A stretch of DNA of 64,000 bases from Saccharomycopsis fibuligera x Saccharomycopsis cf. fibuligera (GCA_001936135.1 CP012811.1:1550001-1614000), one strand, 5' to 3'. Counted from the stretch's first letter, positions 48,428 to 59,368 are shown. Notes: generated from the letters alone by a model not told the origin. Translations and numbers: made by a program.

Positions 48428-50837
48428 TCATTCAGAATCGGAGTAATTAACATTCTTCAAGTATTTGAAATAATCATCCATCAATGCACCCACGCCATTC
48501 TTCTCCGTAGCGTACAATGCTTGCACCTGTGACTGCACTTTAACTAATCCACCTTCTTCAACTAATGTTTGCAACGACTGGATTGTCAAAGTGTCAAATT
48601 CACGGTACCAACGATGATTCCATACTGCTAATTTCACAATAGCATCCAAGATCTTCTCATCGAGAGTTTGGATCTTCTTGAGGATTTGATGGTGTGAGAG
48701 TGGTTTTCTCGATCCATTATTATTGATATTACTGTTGATGTTGTTGCTACCACCATTGCTTGAATTGGCAAGACTAACACCGCTAATGTTTTTAGGAATG
48801 CTTGTAGCACTACTATTGTCTGAAGAGGCTGCTGCTACCGCTGCTGCTGAGCCATTGCTATTAGCACCGTTACTATTGGCAGCTGCTTTCGCTTGCAATG
48901 ATTGTTTTATCAAATTTTGTTTTTCTTTCTGATAGTAAACCAAAAGTTTCTTTGTTGACTTGACACTAAATCTGCCACCAAGAGCATTAGTGAATGCTCC
49001 AGCTGCTTCTTTGTAATTATGTAAACGGTAAGCGATGGATCCGAGCAATTCCCATTCGAGAGTGTTCTTCTTATAAAGCAATCGCTGTGACTGGAAATGG
49101 ACAAATTCTGCTTGCCACATCTTGAAAGCTCTCAAGTCTTCATATAAAAGCATAAATAAATTATCGAGCCATCTTTCACAGAGTCTTTTCTTTTTGAAAG
49201 CTTCCAAAATGGAAGTTTCTTCTTCAGTGGTGCTGGCGTTATCAGTGACGTTAGTAACAGTGGTATTAGCATCCAAAGTGGTATTAGCACTACCATTAGA
49301 GCCGCCGTTTTCAGCAGTGGCAGTGGCAGTAGCAGTAATGGCACTACTTTGATTTTCTTTACTGGCATTTTTGCTAGCAGTCAGAGCCTTGGACTTATCT
49401 TTTCTGTACTCTTCCTCCATAACAAACACCTTAGCTCTATATTTCAATAATTGTTCCCACCCAGTGCGGTGAACAATTTCAGTCAACAACTCATAAGCTT
49501 TAGCGAATGTTGATTTCAAATTTGCTGCTGGCAAACCAATCAAGTTTGGGTCTACTGACTCATGTTCAATAGCGACATCTTGAGCATTCAATGCACTGAC
49601 TTCATCCAACGTGGCATCAATAGGCAATGGCAAATGCATGGCTTCAGGAGAAGCAGCGACAACTCTGGTCAAATGATACTTGTTTCTATGTGGAATCATT
49701 GGGCATGAATTCAATGTTAAGAGAGCATTTTCATAATCACCAATGGTAGTGTACACTTTGACTAAAATTGACCATGGCTTGAATTCAGATGGTGAAGCGC
49801 GTACTGCATGGGTAGCGCAACTAAGAGCCAAGTCATAAGATTTCTTAGCTAAACAGTATTCTGCTTGAAGCATAAGTAAATTAGCATCTCTTGGTCTTTG
49901 CTTAACTGCGTCGTGCAAAATATTGATTGCTTTCACTTCTTGATCCTTCATCAATGTGACTTTAGCGATAAGACTAAGCACGCAATCATCTTGCTGCTTC
50001 AATTTTTCCAATATAGCAAGCCCATAATCAAATTGCTTGGTGATTTCCAAACTTTTCAAAAAGCTATCGGTCAAATAATTAGAAACCAACGTAGGGATCT
50101 GTACTTCAACATCACACCCCAATTTAGGCCCCTCTAAAAACAACTTCTCATAAGCATCCAAAAATTGATGTACCAAATCAAGCGTTGGGAATGGATTCAA
50201 GTTACGGCATTCTACCACTGGATTGATTTCTTCTTCTTCTTCGGCACCACTTGAGCTTAACAATGCTCTCATTGTTGACGATACAAATGTCTCTAGCCAT
50301 AATTTTTCTGTTTCTTGTACTGGTTCTCCCTTGGCATCAACAATTACGGTTTCCACTTTCCCAGGAATGTGCACTGTGACTCTGACATCAACTTTCAGAA
50401 ACGCATTGTATACTGCGTAGGTGGCTTGTTGGACTTTCCAATGTTTAGGTTTGCCAAACCATACTTGAGCAGTGCTGCCAATGACGTTGGAAATCAAGTT
50501 TAAATGAGCGGCGATCGAACTGGAACTAGTACAGTCTACCCCAGTGTAGTATAAAAACGTGCTGACCGTTTGTTTTTGGTTTGAATTATGTTTAACTAAG
50601 TTGACGAGGTCTGGTGGACCAAGTTCTGGGAAGTTTCTAATACGGTCGGTTCTTTCTTGAAGACATTGACCAGGAACAAATTCCCTGACTCTGGATTTTT
50701 TTGTTAGTAATGGTTAATGGCATACTTCGTATTCACTCAAAAATTATTATATTATATATATATATATATGCTTGTTTGTTTGTTTTTGTTTGCTTTTATA
50801 CGTACTCAGGAATGGATCCTTGTGTAAGTGCCACCAT
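48428..50837 (-). CDS. BUD7: Exomer cargo adaptor of the ChAPs family (Bud7/Bch1-like), spliced
   Basis: Two exons: 50806-50837 and 48428-50690, giving 764 residues. Exon 1 encodes MVALTQGSIPE, with its last codon split. The donor is GTACGT, the branch TACTAAC (50703-50709) and the acceptor ATCCAG. The joined start SIPEVREFVPGQCLQERTDR resembles the S. cerevisiae Bud7 start (SIPEV...HERR), and ELGPPDLVNLVKH follows. Without exon 1 no ATG begins the conserved region. TPR-type repeats occupy about 290-400 (RPRDANLLMLQAEYCLAKKS, DLALSCATHAVRASPSEF). A Ser/Asn/Ala insert precedes the C-terminal FDTLTIQSLQTLVEEGG. ChAPs bind Chs5 and Arf1 at the trans-Golgi and select cargo such as chitin synthase for the plasma membrane. 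Family is firm; Bud7 versus Bch1 is not. Confidence 0.88.
50691..50805 (-). other. Intron of the exomer-adaptor gene
   Basis: 115 nt on the minus strand: GTACGT donor (less common than GTATGT), perfect TACTAAC branch at 50703-50709 and CAG acceptor. The frame is preserved exactly. Confidence 0.9.
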
Positions 50838-51518
50838 AATTGATATTTCTTCTTGTTATCTTGACCACTGTTTGATCCTCTTTGTTTATTAGTCGTTAAT
50901 TCTGTCTTGACACACAATCTATAAAAACCTCAATTGATCACCTAACAAATTGATTTAATTGACTGATTCAGCAATCTTGTTGATAACTAGTGTCTCTAAG
51001 TAGCAAAATGCAAGCAAATGACAGTGAAAAGGTCAATATATTGTCAATAATGGCAGGTGTGTCGGCGTCTATTTTACAGTTGATGGCATAACTTTTCAGC
51101 ATTTTTTCGATTTTTTGCTGTCGGTTGTAGACACGTTAGCGGGCAGCTGCCACCTAGCTGGCTGAGAGGTGTGTCACCCGGGAGATCTCCATTTTTTTTC
51201 CTCCCCCAAAAAATCTATAAAACAGCCACCCAGCCACGCTATGCTTTGAAACGGACCCACTAAATAAAACAAACTACTACACTCTTGTAAAAAAATATAA
51301 GTTGTAATTATTCAATATCTTATATAGTTAATAATAAATATGACCAAAAAGATAAACAAACATTAAAGAAAAAGGTTATAACATTCACAGGCACTCCTGT
51401 CTTGCACAAATACACAATTTAATTTATTTTAAATTTTAATATTATATTCATTCAAGCACCACCCAAACAAATTGAAAGAGAAAAAAGAAAATTAGTAAAA
51501 TAATTTACACTAATTTGC
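50838..51518. other. Spacer between the exomer adaptor and EF2
   Basis: 681 bases: promoter of the exomer-adaptor gene and EF2 3' end. It has a short GC-rich patch at 51125-51190 and AT-rich DNA towards EF2. No gene was seen. Confidence 0.55.
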
Positions 51519-54424
51519 TTACAATTTGTCATAGTACTCTTCGTAACCTGGAACTTCAGCCTTCATACCACGTCTCTTTCTGGTTTCAGTGACAATGGCA
51601 CCAGATTTGGTGGAAGCGTCAGTTGGGTCATCAGAAAGGGAACTCCAGTGGTCGAACACCATTTGTGGGAAAGCTTGACCACCAGTAGCTTGTCTCAAAT
51701 CGGTGGTGAAACCGAAAGATTCATTGACTGGCAAGTAAGCCTTGACAGTGAACAATGGAGTACCTGGTCTTTGTTCTTCAGAAACAACTTGACCTCTCTT
51801 TCTGTTAAGAACAGAGTAAATACCACCAATGGCGTTTTCTGGACATTGAATTTCAACAAGGAAAACTGGTTCTTGGATTCTTGGTTCAGCCAAAAGAACA
51901 GCAGCGTAAGAAGCTCTTCTCATGGTTGGGATGATTTGACCACCACCTCTGTGGATAGCATCAGCGTGCAAAGTAACATCCAAAATGTTAACTCTGACAG
52001 ATCTCATGTTTTCACCAAAGATTGGACCTTCTTTGGTGGCCCATTGCCAAGCAGCAACAACGGAATCCTTGATTTCGTGCAAGTATTGGACAGCCTTAGT
52101 TTGGTCAACAACCAAGTTTGGACCGGTACCTTCTGGACCGAAACACCAGATCTTTCTAGCATCAGTGACTTCCCAGCCGTATTCGTCAGCCATAAGTCTA
52201 GCTCTGGTCTTGAAATCATCTCTTGGGTTGATCTTACCAGTTTCAATAGCAGCGGCAAGTTCTTCATCAATTGGAGAGGCTTCCAAGTAGATTCTGTTAT
52301 GCTTGTTTGGAGATTTGGACAAAGCAGTCATGGAAGAAGTACCTTCAACAGTTTCTCTGTAAGAGACAACTGGTGGAGAGATCTTCAATGGAACACCAGC
52401 GTGATCGTTTTGCAAATCACTCAAACAAATTTCCAAATGCAATTCACCGGTACAAGCAACAATATGTTCACCAGATTCGGAGATAGAGGTAACAACACAA
52501 GGGTCGGATTTGGACAAACGTTTCAAACCTTCAACCAATTTTGGCAAATCGTTAGCGTTCTTGACTTCAACAGCAACTTCAACAACTGGAGAAACAGAGA
52601 ATTTCATGACCTTCAAGTTGTGAGCAGTTTCACTGGTGGTCAAAGTACCGGATTTCAACAAGAATTGATCGATACCAACCAAACCAACAATGTTACCAGC
52701 TGGACAATCATCAATTGGTTCAACAAATCTTCCCATCATCAAAACGGTTCTTTGGATAGCCTTGATGAACAAGTCTTCTTTCTTACCTGGAACATAGTTT
52801 GGACCTTGGATTCTGACCTTAATACCAGATTTAACGGTACCAGCGAAAACACGACCGAAAGCGTAGAATCTACCTTTATCGGAGGTTGGGACCATCTTGG
52901 AGACGTACAACATCAAGTCGGCCTTAGGGTCACAGTTCTTGATAGCAACACAAGAAGCATCGTCACTTGGACCTTCGTACAAAGTTTCAGCTCTGTAAGC
53001 TTGAGCAGTAACTGGGGATGGCAAGTGAATGACAATCATTTCAAGCAAAGCATCGGCAGCTGGCAAGAATTTTCTCATAACAACCTTCAAAAGGGCTTTA
53101 CCTTCCAATTCTTTTTCGTTGGATTTCAAGTTGATTTCCAATTTTTCAAGCAAGACTGGAATTTCTTCCTTCTTGAAGTTCATGATAGCGGCAAACAATC
53201 TGAAGATTGGGTCCAAAACGAACATGTTGAAGGCTCTGTCCAATGGTTTACCCTTGTCATCAGTTTCCTTCTTAGACCATTTCTTGGTCTTTGGGTTGAA
53301 GAAAGAGTCACCCCACAATCTCTTCATCATCTTTTCTCTGTCAACACCGAATTTCTTGGCGTATTTGGTGGCGAATTGTCTGACAGTGAAAGCCCAACCG
53401 TGCAAACCGGAACCGAAAGCAACGGTACCTTGGTCTGGGTAAACTTGGACATCACCAAGAGCTTTGTCAACGTAGGTAGCAATAATAACGTTAACAGATT
53501 CAACAGTTCTAGCAAAAGATTGGTACAAATCTTCTTTGGTGACTTGCAATTCCAACAAAGCTCTGTCAACCTTGTTAATGACAACAACAGGCTTAATTCT
53601 TTCACCCAAAGATTGTCTCAAGACGGTTTCAGTTTGGACACAAACACCTTCAACACAGTCAACAACGACCAAGGCACCGTCAGTAACTCTAAGAGCAGCA
53701 GTGACTTCAGAAGAGAAATCAACGTGACCTGGAGAATCAATCAAGTTAATCAAGAATTTGTTACCTTCAGTCTTTTGTTTAATTTCTTTAACATCTTCAT
53801 CGGTCATTTCAGCGAAAAGAGAAATGGCAGTAGACTTGATGGTAATACCTCTTTCTTGTTCATCCTTTCTGGTATCAGTGAAACGGGCTTCACCAGCTTT
53901 AGCAGCGGAAATAATACCGGCTCTTTGGACCAAAGAATCGGTCAAGGTAGATTTACCGTGATCGACGTGGGCAATAACGGACATGTTACGAACGTTGGTA
54001 ACAACGTCCATAAGACCACGGATTTCATCAATAGTGAAAGCAACTATAGTTTGTTAGTAAGTTGTGCTATAAAAAGTTTAGATAATTAAAAAAAAATTAA
54101 AAAAAAAACTCAATTGATGAGATGGATGCTCATCGATAGGTTTGATATACATCAAACATTCACTCATCTTTCCAAAAAATGGCATTGAACACATCTCATT
54201 AATATTGCTGAGTCTGTGATTTTCTTACAACCCAGTGAGTAGTATTTAGAATCCGAATTATAATAAAAAAAAATTTGAGAGTGATTTGTAATTAAGACGT
54301 GAACGGCATTTAGCAAGAGCAATCAATAGAATGGAAATGAAAACGATGAAACATTTCGAACGAAATGATTGCCAGTGAAGATGAATGAATGCCGAATGTT
54401 ATAACAAGTTATTAACATACCCAT
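51519..54424 (-). CDS. EFT2: Translation elongation factor 2 (spliced, 4-nt first coding exon)
   Basis: An 842-residue ribosomal translocase GTPase, the same length as S. cerevisiae EF2. Exon 1 is only ATGG (54421-54424) and exon 2 is 51519-54043. The donor GTATGT starts at 54420, a perfect TACTAAC lies at 54053-54059, and the acceptor is ATAG. The joined start [20 protein letters not shown] matches the family; the uninterrupted frame alone would begin at the internal MDVVTN. G motifs are [14 protein letters not shown] and NKVD. Domain IV carries the diphthamide loop with the target His in [15 protein letters not shown]. The C-terminus is EEYYDKL. Codon use is strongly biased, as expected for a very highly expressed gene. 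A TATA element and a Rap1-like site lie upstream. Confidence 0.97.
54044..54420 (-). other. EF2 intron
   Basis: 377 nt on the minus strand: GTATGT donor, TACTAAC branch (54053-54059) and TAG acceptor 9 nt later. It contains GATGAG/CTCATC inverted repeats (54116-54134). I looked for C/D-box snoRNA boxes and found no convincing pair. Confidence 0.93.
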
Positions 54425-54512
54425 TTTGTATGTGTAGATGTGCTAGATAGAGTGCTGTAGACTTTGGTCTTGAGGGGGTTGAATGGGAGAGAGGGAAGGA
54501 AGGGAAAAAAAA

Positions 54513-54520
54513 TTTTTATA
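54513..54520 (-). promoter_or_regulatory. EF2 TATA element
   Basis: TATAAAAA on the minus strand, about 90 bp upstream of the EF2 ATG. Confidence 0.5.
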
Positions 54521-54589
54521 TTTTTCTGCTCCCGGCTGAAGTGAAAATTGAAAAAAGGAGAGGAGAAAAAATTTTTCTTTTGGCTGGAG

Positions 54590-54599
54590 TGTACGGATG
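54590..54599 (-). promoter_or_regulatory. Rap1-like site upstream of EF2
   Basis: CATCCGTACA on the minus strand (AACATCCGTACACT in context), about 170 bp upstream of the EF2 ATG. It matches the UASrpg form of the Rap1 consensus used by translation genes in S. cerevisiae. Whether this clade still uses Rap1 there is not known from the sequence. Confidence 0.4.
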
Positions 54600-56142
54600 T
54601 TGGGGGGCGTGGTCATTATATTACCCGGACTTTGTACCAGTCTCTTATCTTGCTCTGCGCTGCTCTAAGGAGACGGCCGCACAGTGCACTTTCCTACTAA
54701 ACACCGTAAAGCGTGCTACACTAACAGCTTCAGCGGAACGACTGTTGTAGACCTCTTCATACTACATTACCATAACCAAATGTTACTGACTGTGTTTTGA
54801 TTTCAACATACTATAGTACACTGTGTTTGTCGCCGCAATATCACAATTCAACAGCCTCAAACACTCTGAGCAACATCTCTCCTGATCCTGTGCCAAAGTC
54901 CCGCCATCAATAGCTCTGTAGATGCACCACAAACAATGCCCATCCCACATCCCCACCCCCTCAGGACACCCCTATCATCCCGTGCCACTCCTGAAGTAGC
55001 TATGCGCACTGCGCAGATGCATCTCTGCGTTTTAAAAGCAGAATTATTTCATCATGAAAGGCTATAAGGGAACCTAAAAAGTCTATCACAAAATTTGAGG
55101 TGTACAATGAAGCAAAAGCTTCAGTCTGTAGAGCTTTTGATAAGACTCGAAGGTTTAATAGTTTTTGGTTTTTGATTTGATTTTTTTTTTTTTTTTTAAA
55201 GTTTTTGCTTCAAGTAAAGGAGCTTGTAATTCTTAGGATCTAGAGGGAAAGGCAATAGTAGACTTCCTCTACGGGTTTTACCGTATCCAATTAACTATGG
55301 CACATAAGAAAATTGCAGTTTTATACTCTGCTCGAGATAAGAGCTCCTTATTATTCTTTTTAATTCTGTTTGGATCTGTTGTTTCAAATTATTTATGCGC
55401 TTAATGGGATTTTGGCTTGTTAGTGTTTAGCAAATCGCGTAGCAAAAAGACTGTGATTAAACCTATTAGGGAATAACCCTATATTTGAATAAAGTGTTGA
55501 ATTACGCTTTCTTTTTTTTGATAATTGGATAATTCTTCATTATTCATTTTTCATTTTTCAGTCTACAGTATGATATACTAAGGTGTCAACTATTTCAATG
55601 GTTATTAACTTCTAAGTTTTCGGGAATTAAATTTCCCCCATCTCTAGATGACTCAACATACCATATTTATTTCAATTAATAGTATCAATAAATTAACCCC
55701 AAACATTTGTTTGTAGCCATTATGTTATTGAGTTTTAGTTTGATAGACGTTATGACTTAAGACGTCATTTTGACTTGTCAAATGATAGCAATCGTTACAA
55801 ATAAGTAGTTACAAGTATGCAATTTAAGATTGCAATGTCCTCGTGCTACAAATTACTGACAACCAAACTGCTAGCCGCTCAGCTACAGCCTGCTGGTGTA
55901 AAGGAACGAATTGTCAGAAAGCTAGTGAAGCAAAAGTAACTACCACTCCCAACAGGCCACCAGTCCGCTCAAGCGAAAGATTAATCGGCATATTATTATA
56001 CCATCAATGCTTCCTATTAATGGTAATTACCACTGAAAATATACTACAAAAAATTATACGGCTGTTGTTAATGATGCTATAGTGGTCTATAGTATACTAT
56101 GATTCATTTAATATACACTCTCCAACAATTTATAAGCAGCCC

Positions 56143-57330
56143 TTAAAAATCTAAGTCAAAGCCAAAATCATCAAAGTTACCAAACTCATTACCGCTACCG
56201 CTACCTTGGCCATTGCCACTAGGCAAATCGTTCAAATTGAAATCGTTCAAATCAATGGCATTATTACTGAAAAATTTTTCGTCATCATTTTGATCATCTT
56301 CGTTCTGCTGTTGTTGCTGTTCTTCTGCCGCGTTATTCCCAAGTAAATCTATCCCAAGGGAATCCGCTGTAATGTCGTTGTTCTCATTCGTCAGAATTTT
56401 GTCAGCAGTGCTCGTATTTGTATTACTGTCATTAACGGCGCCACTTTTATTATTGTTATTGCTGCTAGCATCCTCTGTAGCTGCAATTTCGGCATTGTTT
56501 ACCACTGTTCCCTTACCCAAATTAGTCTCTGTACCATCAAGGTTAAGATTATCATTCATAAACATGTAATCATTATCCAAATTACTTCCTAATTGGCCAT
56601 CAATATCCATTAAGCTGTCACTTGCATTGTCTATGCTATTATTGTTGTTATTATTATTATTATTATTATTGCTGTTATTATTGTTTTCAAAATCAGTATT
56701 CTTGTTACCGCCAACCGCCTGCTCTTCTTCGGCATTTTTGGCCTCTTCTATCGCTTTTTGTTCGTTAAGCGCTATACTATTATTTTCCTCAATGATGTTC
56801 TTGAGCTCATCTTGTCCCACTTCGATAGAACTGCTGAGGTAGTTAGCGATATTCACCATTGCGCTCTGTCGCGTCTTTATAGAATCTTGTTTTATTTCCT
56901 TAGAAGTGGTATTAGGATTAGCAGCCGTACTGTCAGTTGATCGTGCTATACTATTGTCTTGATCCTGTTGCTGATCCGGCTGCTGTGGCTCCACATCCAT
57001 ACTATGGTCCAATTCCCCAGCTCCAAACTTCTCAACAATTGACTGGGAAAAGTTCAGCAAAATATCCTTTTTCTTGTATATTTGATAATTCAACGAATCA
57101 ATAAGCAATTTTCGCTGTGTCGGTGTCTGGTTGAGTCCTTCTGTTTTCACTAGGATTTCTTTGAATTTGGCAAGCCTCACTCTAATCCGCCCAGCTGCGT
57201 TGTTTAAGTCCTTGACGCTCAATTGTGAGCGGTTTGCCTGCTGAAGAATGTCCACGAGAAGTGGCAAGAGCTCAAGGTGCTTGATTTCGTTAATAAGCAG
57301 AAGTTGGTCATGACGAGTATCAACTGACAT
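56143..57330 (-). CDS. Med9/Cse2-like Mediator subunit with acidic Asn/Gln-rich tail
   Basis: A 395-residue protein, ATG at 57330. The first 100 residues are helical: LELLPLLVDILQQANRSQ, then NNAAGRIRVRLAKFKEILVK and a LNYQIYKKKDILLNFSQ helix. The pattern resembles the Med9 domain of S. cerevisiae Cse2 (GSIRHRLKLCKSLI and a later QELQIKRDVLDDL). From about 110 on it is Gln/Asn/Asp-rich with an Asn run (about 56640-56690) and a Gln run. It closes with an acidic-hydrophobic stretch (AIDLNDFNLNDLPSG, FDDFGFDLDF) of activation-domain character. Med9 proteins are usually about 150 residues, so the tail is the odd part. The identification is moderate, by eye only. A divergent promoter is shared with the next gene. 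Confidence 0.6.
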   Translation of the reverse strand: MSVDTRHDQLLLINEIKHLELLPLLVDILQQANRSQLSVKDLNNAAGRIRVRLAKFKEILVKTEGLNQTPTQRKLLIDSLNYQIYKKKDILLNFSQSIVEKFGAGELDHSMDVEPQQPDQQQDQDNSIARSTDSTAANPNTTSKEIKQDSIKTRQSAMVNIANYLSSSIEVGQDELKNIIEENNSIALNEQKAIEEAKNAEEEQAVGGNKNTDFENNNNSNNNNNNNNNNNSIDNASDSLMDIDGQLGSNLDNDYMFMNDNLNLDGTETNLGKGTVVNNAEIAATEDASSNNNNKSGAVNDSNTNTSTADKILTNENNDITADSLGIDLLGNNAAEEQQQQQNEDDQNDDEKFFSNNAIDLNDFNLNDLPSGNGQGSGSGNEFGNFDDFGFDLDF

Positions 57331-57724
57331 TGCGGTGTGTTTATTACCTTATAGACTTGTCTTTACTGTCACAAAATATACTCCGTCTTTTATCTCCATC
57401 TCTTTATCCTCTTCACTTCGCTTGTTTGGTGTTTGGTTAATTTGTTACTATATTCACATGACGTGCACTACTAAACTACTACAGACACTACCATAGCGCC
57501 AACGGGATGGGCCAAAATGATTTTCGAGAACCAAAAATCTCGATTGTTGGGGAAAGCTTGATCAACAAATACACTAAAAACACTATATATATATATATAT
57601 ATTTTTTTTTTTTACTATATCTCTTCTTCACTGCAGTCCTCAACTGAGAAGACTACATCTAACCACTAACATCTCTCAATTTAAACCTACAATACTCACA
57701 CATCCTGTAAGCTTAAGGTGGCTC
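57331..57724. promoter_or_regulatory. Divergent promoter, MED9-like and CLD1-like genes
   Basis: 394 bases with a (TA)n run (about 57582-57601) followed by a T tract of about 12, a plausible shared nucleosome-free core. No other element was recognised. Confidence 0.5.
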
Positions 57725-59368
57725 ATGTTGGTAGTCCAGTGTTCTCCTCCATCTCCTTTCGCCAACTCTCTTCGTCCTCCGCTTCACTCTTTTCTTTGCC
57801 AGCGAGCTGCCTCATTGAGATCCAAAGATCCAAGATCGCACACTAAAAACAGCAAAAATTACAACAACGTTAGCTGGCATGGCCGCCGCTATTTGAACTC
57901 TTCTTGTGCTGTCAGATCCGGTGCTACCACTACCGGTAATAATAACCACCACCACCACCATCAGCATCAGCAACAACTCAATACAAAACACTCCTCTTCC
58001 GCTGAATCTAAACTATGGTCGGCGCTAAGCTTATTGGCTAGCACTATTGGTTCCAAATCCAAATCTTTGGCAAGCACAACTGCGAATGTTACTGCTACTG
58101 CAAATGCTACAGCCGCTACAGCTAGCCAAATCAATGACAAACAAGTCAAACATGTTTACAGTGCATCAACTTCCCCATCAGGCTTACCCTTGTCTAAAAT
58201 GTTTAGCGTCAAATTCCCGCTCAGCATAAAACAATCTTTTGCAGACTATAAGCGTCGAAACCAATTACTTGATATTCAAAATGATTTGCTTTCATTGCTC
58301 AAGATGGAAAACTTGACAAACTTGCAAATGGAAGTGAAAAAAGTTCCAATTTACCTCGATAGTGCCGGTAGAGTCATTAAACACAAAGATTTGCTCGACC
58401 CAGTTAGCAAACCTCCAGGAAACTTGGAATTTAACTATATTAACGAAGTCTGCATTTCCTCGAAAAACACTTCGGCCACTGACACTTCTAACGTTAAACA
58501 TTTTATTTTACTTCATGGCTATGGTGCTGGGCTTGGGTTTTTCATCAAAAACATTGAACAGTTAGCACAATACCTTAACCTGAATCCCGATCAAAAATGG
58601 TGCATCCATGCTTTGGACCTACTTGGTTGCGGTAACTCATCCCGTCCTGAAATCAATTACAATACCAACAATTCTCTCGAGGCCTTCGAAACTTGGTTTG
58701 CTGACTCGTTGGAAAATTGGCGTATTCAAAGAAACTTGGACATTCCAGAAAACAATTTAGTAGTGGCTCATTCTTTAGGCGCTTATCTTTCCGTTTGCTA
58801 TAACATTAAGTATCCAAAAACATTTAAAAAATTGGTGCTAGTGAGTCCTGCAGGTATGATCAAACCTATGGCTTCAAAGCTTCGCAAAGCTCCTAAATGG
58901 TTTGAATATCTTTGGAACAAGAACGTTTCACCATTTGCTCTTGTACGATACACCGGTCCCTTAGGCTCACTTTTTGTTTCTGGTTGGACTTCTCGCCGTT
59001 TTGCTAGACTTACTAAGCAAGAACACGATTTGCTTCATAAATACGCATACGGTATCTTTAATGCCCATGGTTCAGGGGAATATTTTTTGAATTATGTGTT
59101 GAGTGCTGGTGGAGTGCCTCGATTCCCATTAGTTAAGAATAAGGAAAGATTGAGTAAAATTACCTGTGATACTGAATGGTTGTATGGTGGGAATGATTGG
59201 ATGGATCAGCGTGGTGGGCAAATTGCTTGCAAGTATTTGTCGGAGAATAATGGGTTGAAGGCAAATTTGAAAATCTTTGAAGGATGTGGACATCATATTT
59301 ACCTTGATGATATTAAAGGATTCAATAATTATTTGATTGAAAAAATGGAGATGTTTGCTGCTGAATGA
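57725..59368 (+). CDS. CLD1: Mitochondrial alpha/beta hydrolase, Cld1/Ict1 (ABHD4/5) type
   Basis: A 547-residue protein starting at ATG 57725. The first 150 residues are Arg/Ser/Thr-rich with few acids, plus His/Gln and Ala/Thr low complexity, consistent with a mitochondrial presequence. The hydrolase domain begins near residue 255. The oxyanion segment is FILLHGYGAGLGFFIKN, the nucleophile elbow VVAHSLGAYLS, and WLYGGNDWMD carries a likely catalytic Asp. The last motif, GCGHHIYLDDIKGF, holds the catalytic His and the H-x4-D signature of the ABHD4/5 group. S. cerevisiae Cld1 removes one acyl chain from cardiolipin before Taz1 remodelling; Ict1 and Ecm18 are relatives. Assignment to Cld1 rests on the apparent presequence. 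The start is uncertain by a few codons. Confidence 0.82.
   Translation: MLVVQCSPPSPFANSLRPPLHSFLCQRAASLRSKDPRSHTKNSKNYNNVSWHGRRYLNSSCAVRSGATTTGNNNHHHHHQHQQQLNTKHSSSAESKLWSALSLLASTIGSKSKSLASTTANVTATANATAATASQINDKQVKHVYSASTSPSGLPLSKMFSVKFPLSIKQSFADYKRRNQLLDIQNDLLSLLKMENLTNLQMEVKKVPIYLDSAGRVIKHKDLLDPVSKPPGNLEFNYINEVCISSKNTSATDTSNVKHFILLHGYGAGLGFFIKNIEQLAQYLNLNPDQKWCIHALDLLGCGNSSRPEINYNTNNSLEAFETWFADSLENWRIQRNLDIPENNLVVAHSLGAYLSVCYNIKYPKTFKKLVLVSPAGMIKPMASKLRKAPKWFEYLWNKNVSPFALVRYTGPLGSLFVSGWTSRRFARLTKQEHDLLHKYAYGIFNAHGSGEYFLNYVLSAGGVPRFPLVKNKERLSKITCDTEWLYGGNDWMDQRGGQIACKYLSENNGLKANLKIFEGCGHHIYLDDIKGFNNYLIEKMEMFAAE

Larger units (their letters stand above)
54425..56142. other. 1.7-kb spacer, EF2 upstream region
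   Basis: Proximal EF2 promoter (TATA, Rap1-like site), then mostly AT-rich DNA with an ACTATAGT palindrome (54810-54817) and T17-type tract near 55181. An inverted TAGGG-AATAA-CCCTA lies at 55467-55481. An A-box-like, tRNA-resembling stretch lies on the minus strand near 55850-55900 but has no B box. CTATAG occurs twice near 56077-56092. No protein gene was seen. Confidence 0.5.

Noticed and set aside
51648-54089. An 813-codon open frame antisense to EF2
   Set aside because: It mirrors the strongly biased codon use of EF2, which avoids codons that read as stops on the other strand. The translation has no protein-like conservation, and it overlaps the EF2 splice site.
54044-54420. snoRNA hosted in the EF2 intron
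   Set aside because: The intron is long enough, and TGATGA/CTGA-like words occur on the opposite strand, but no C/D pair with a closing stem is present on the transcribed strand.
55845-55905. Minus-strand A-box-like sequence (GTAGCTGAGCGGCTAGC)
   Set aside because: It looks like the 5' half of a tRNA, but no B box or acceptor pairing follows. At most it is a decayed Pol III relic, or chance.
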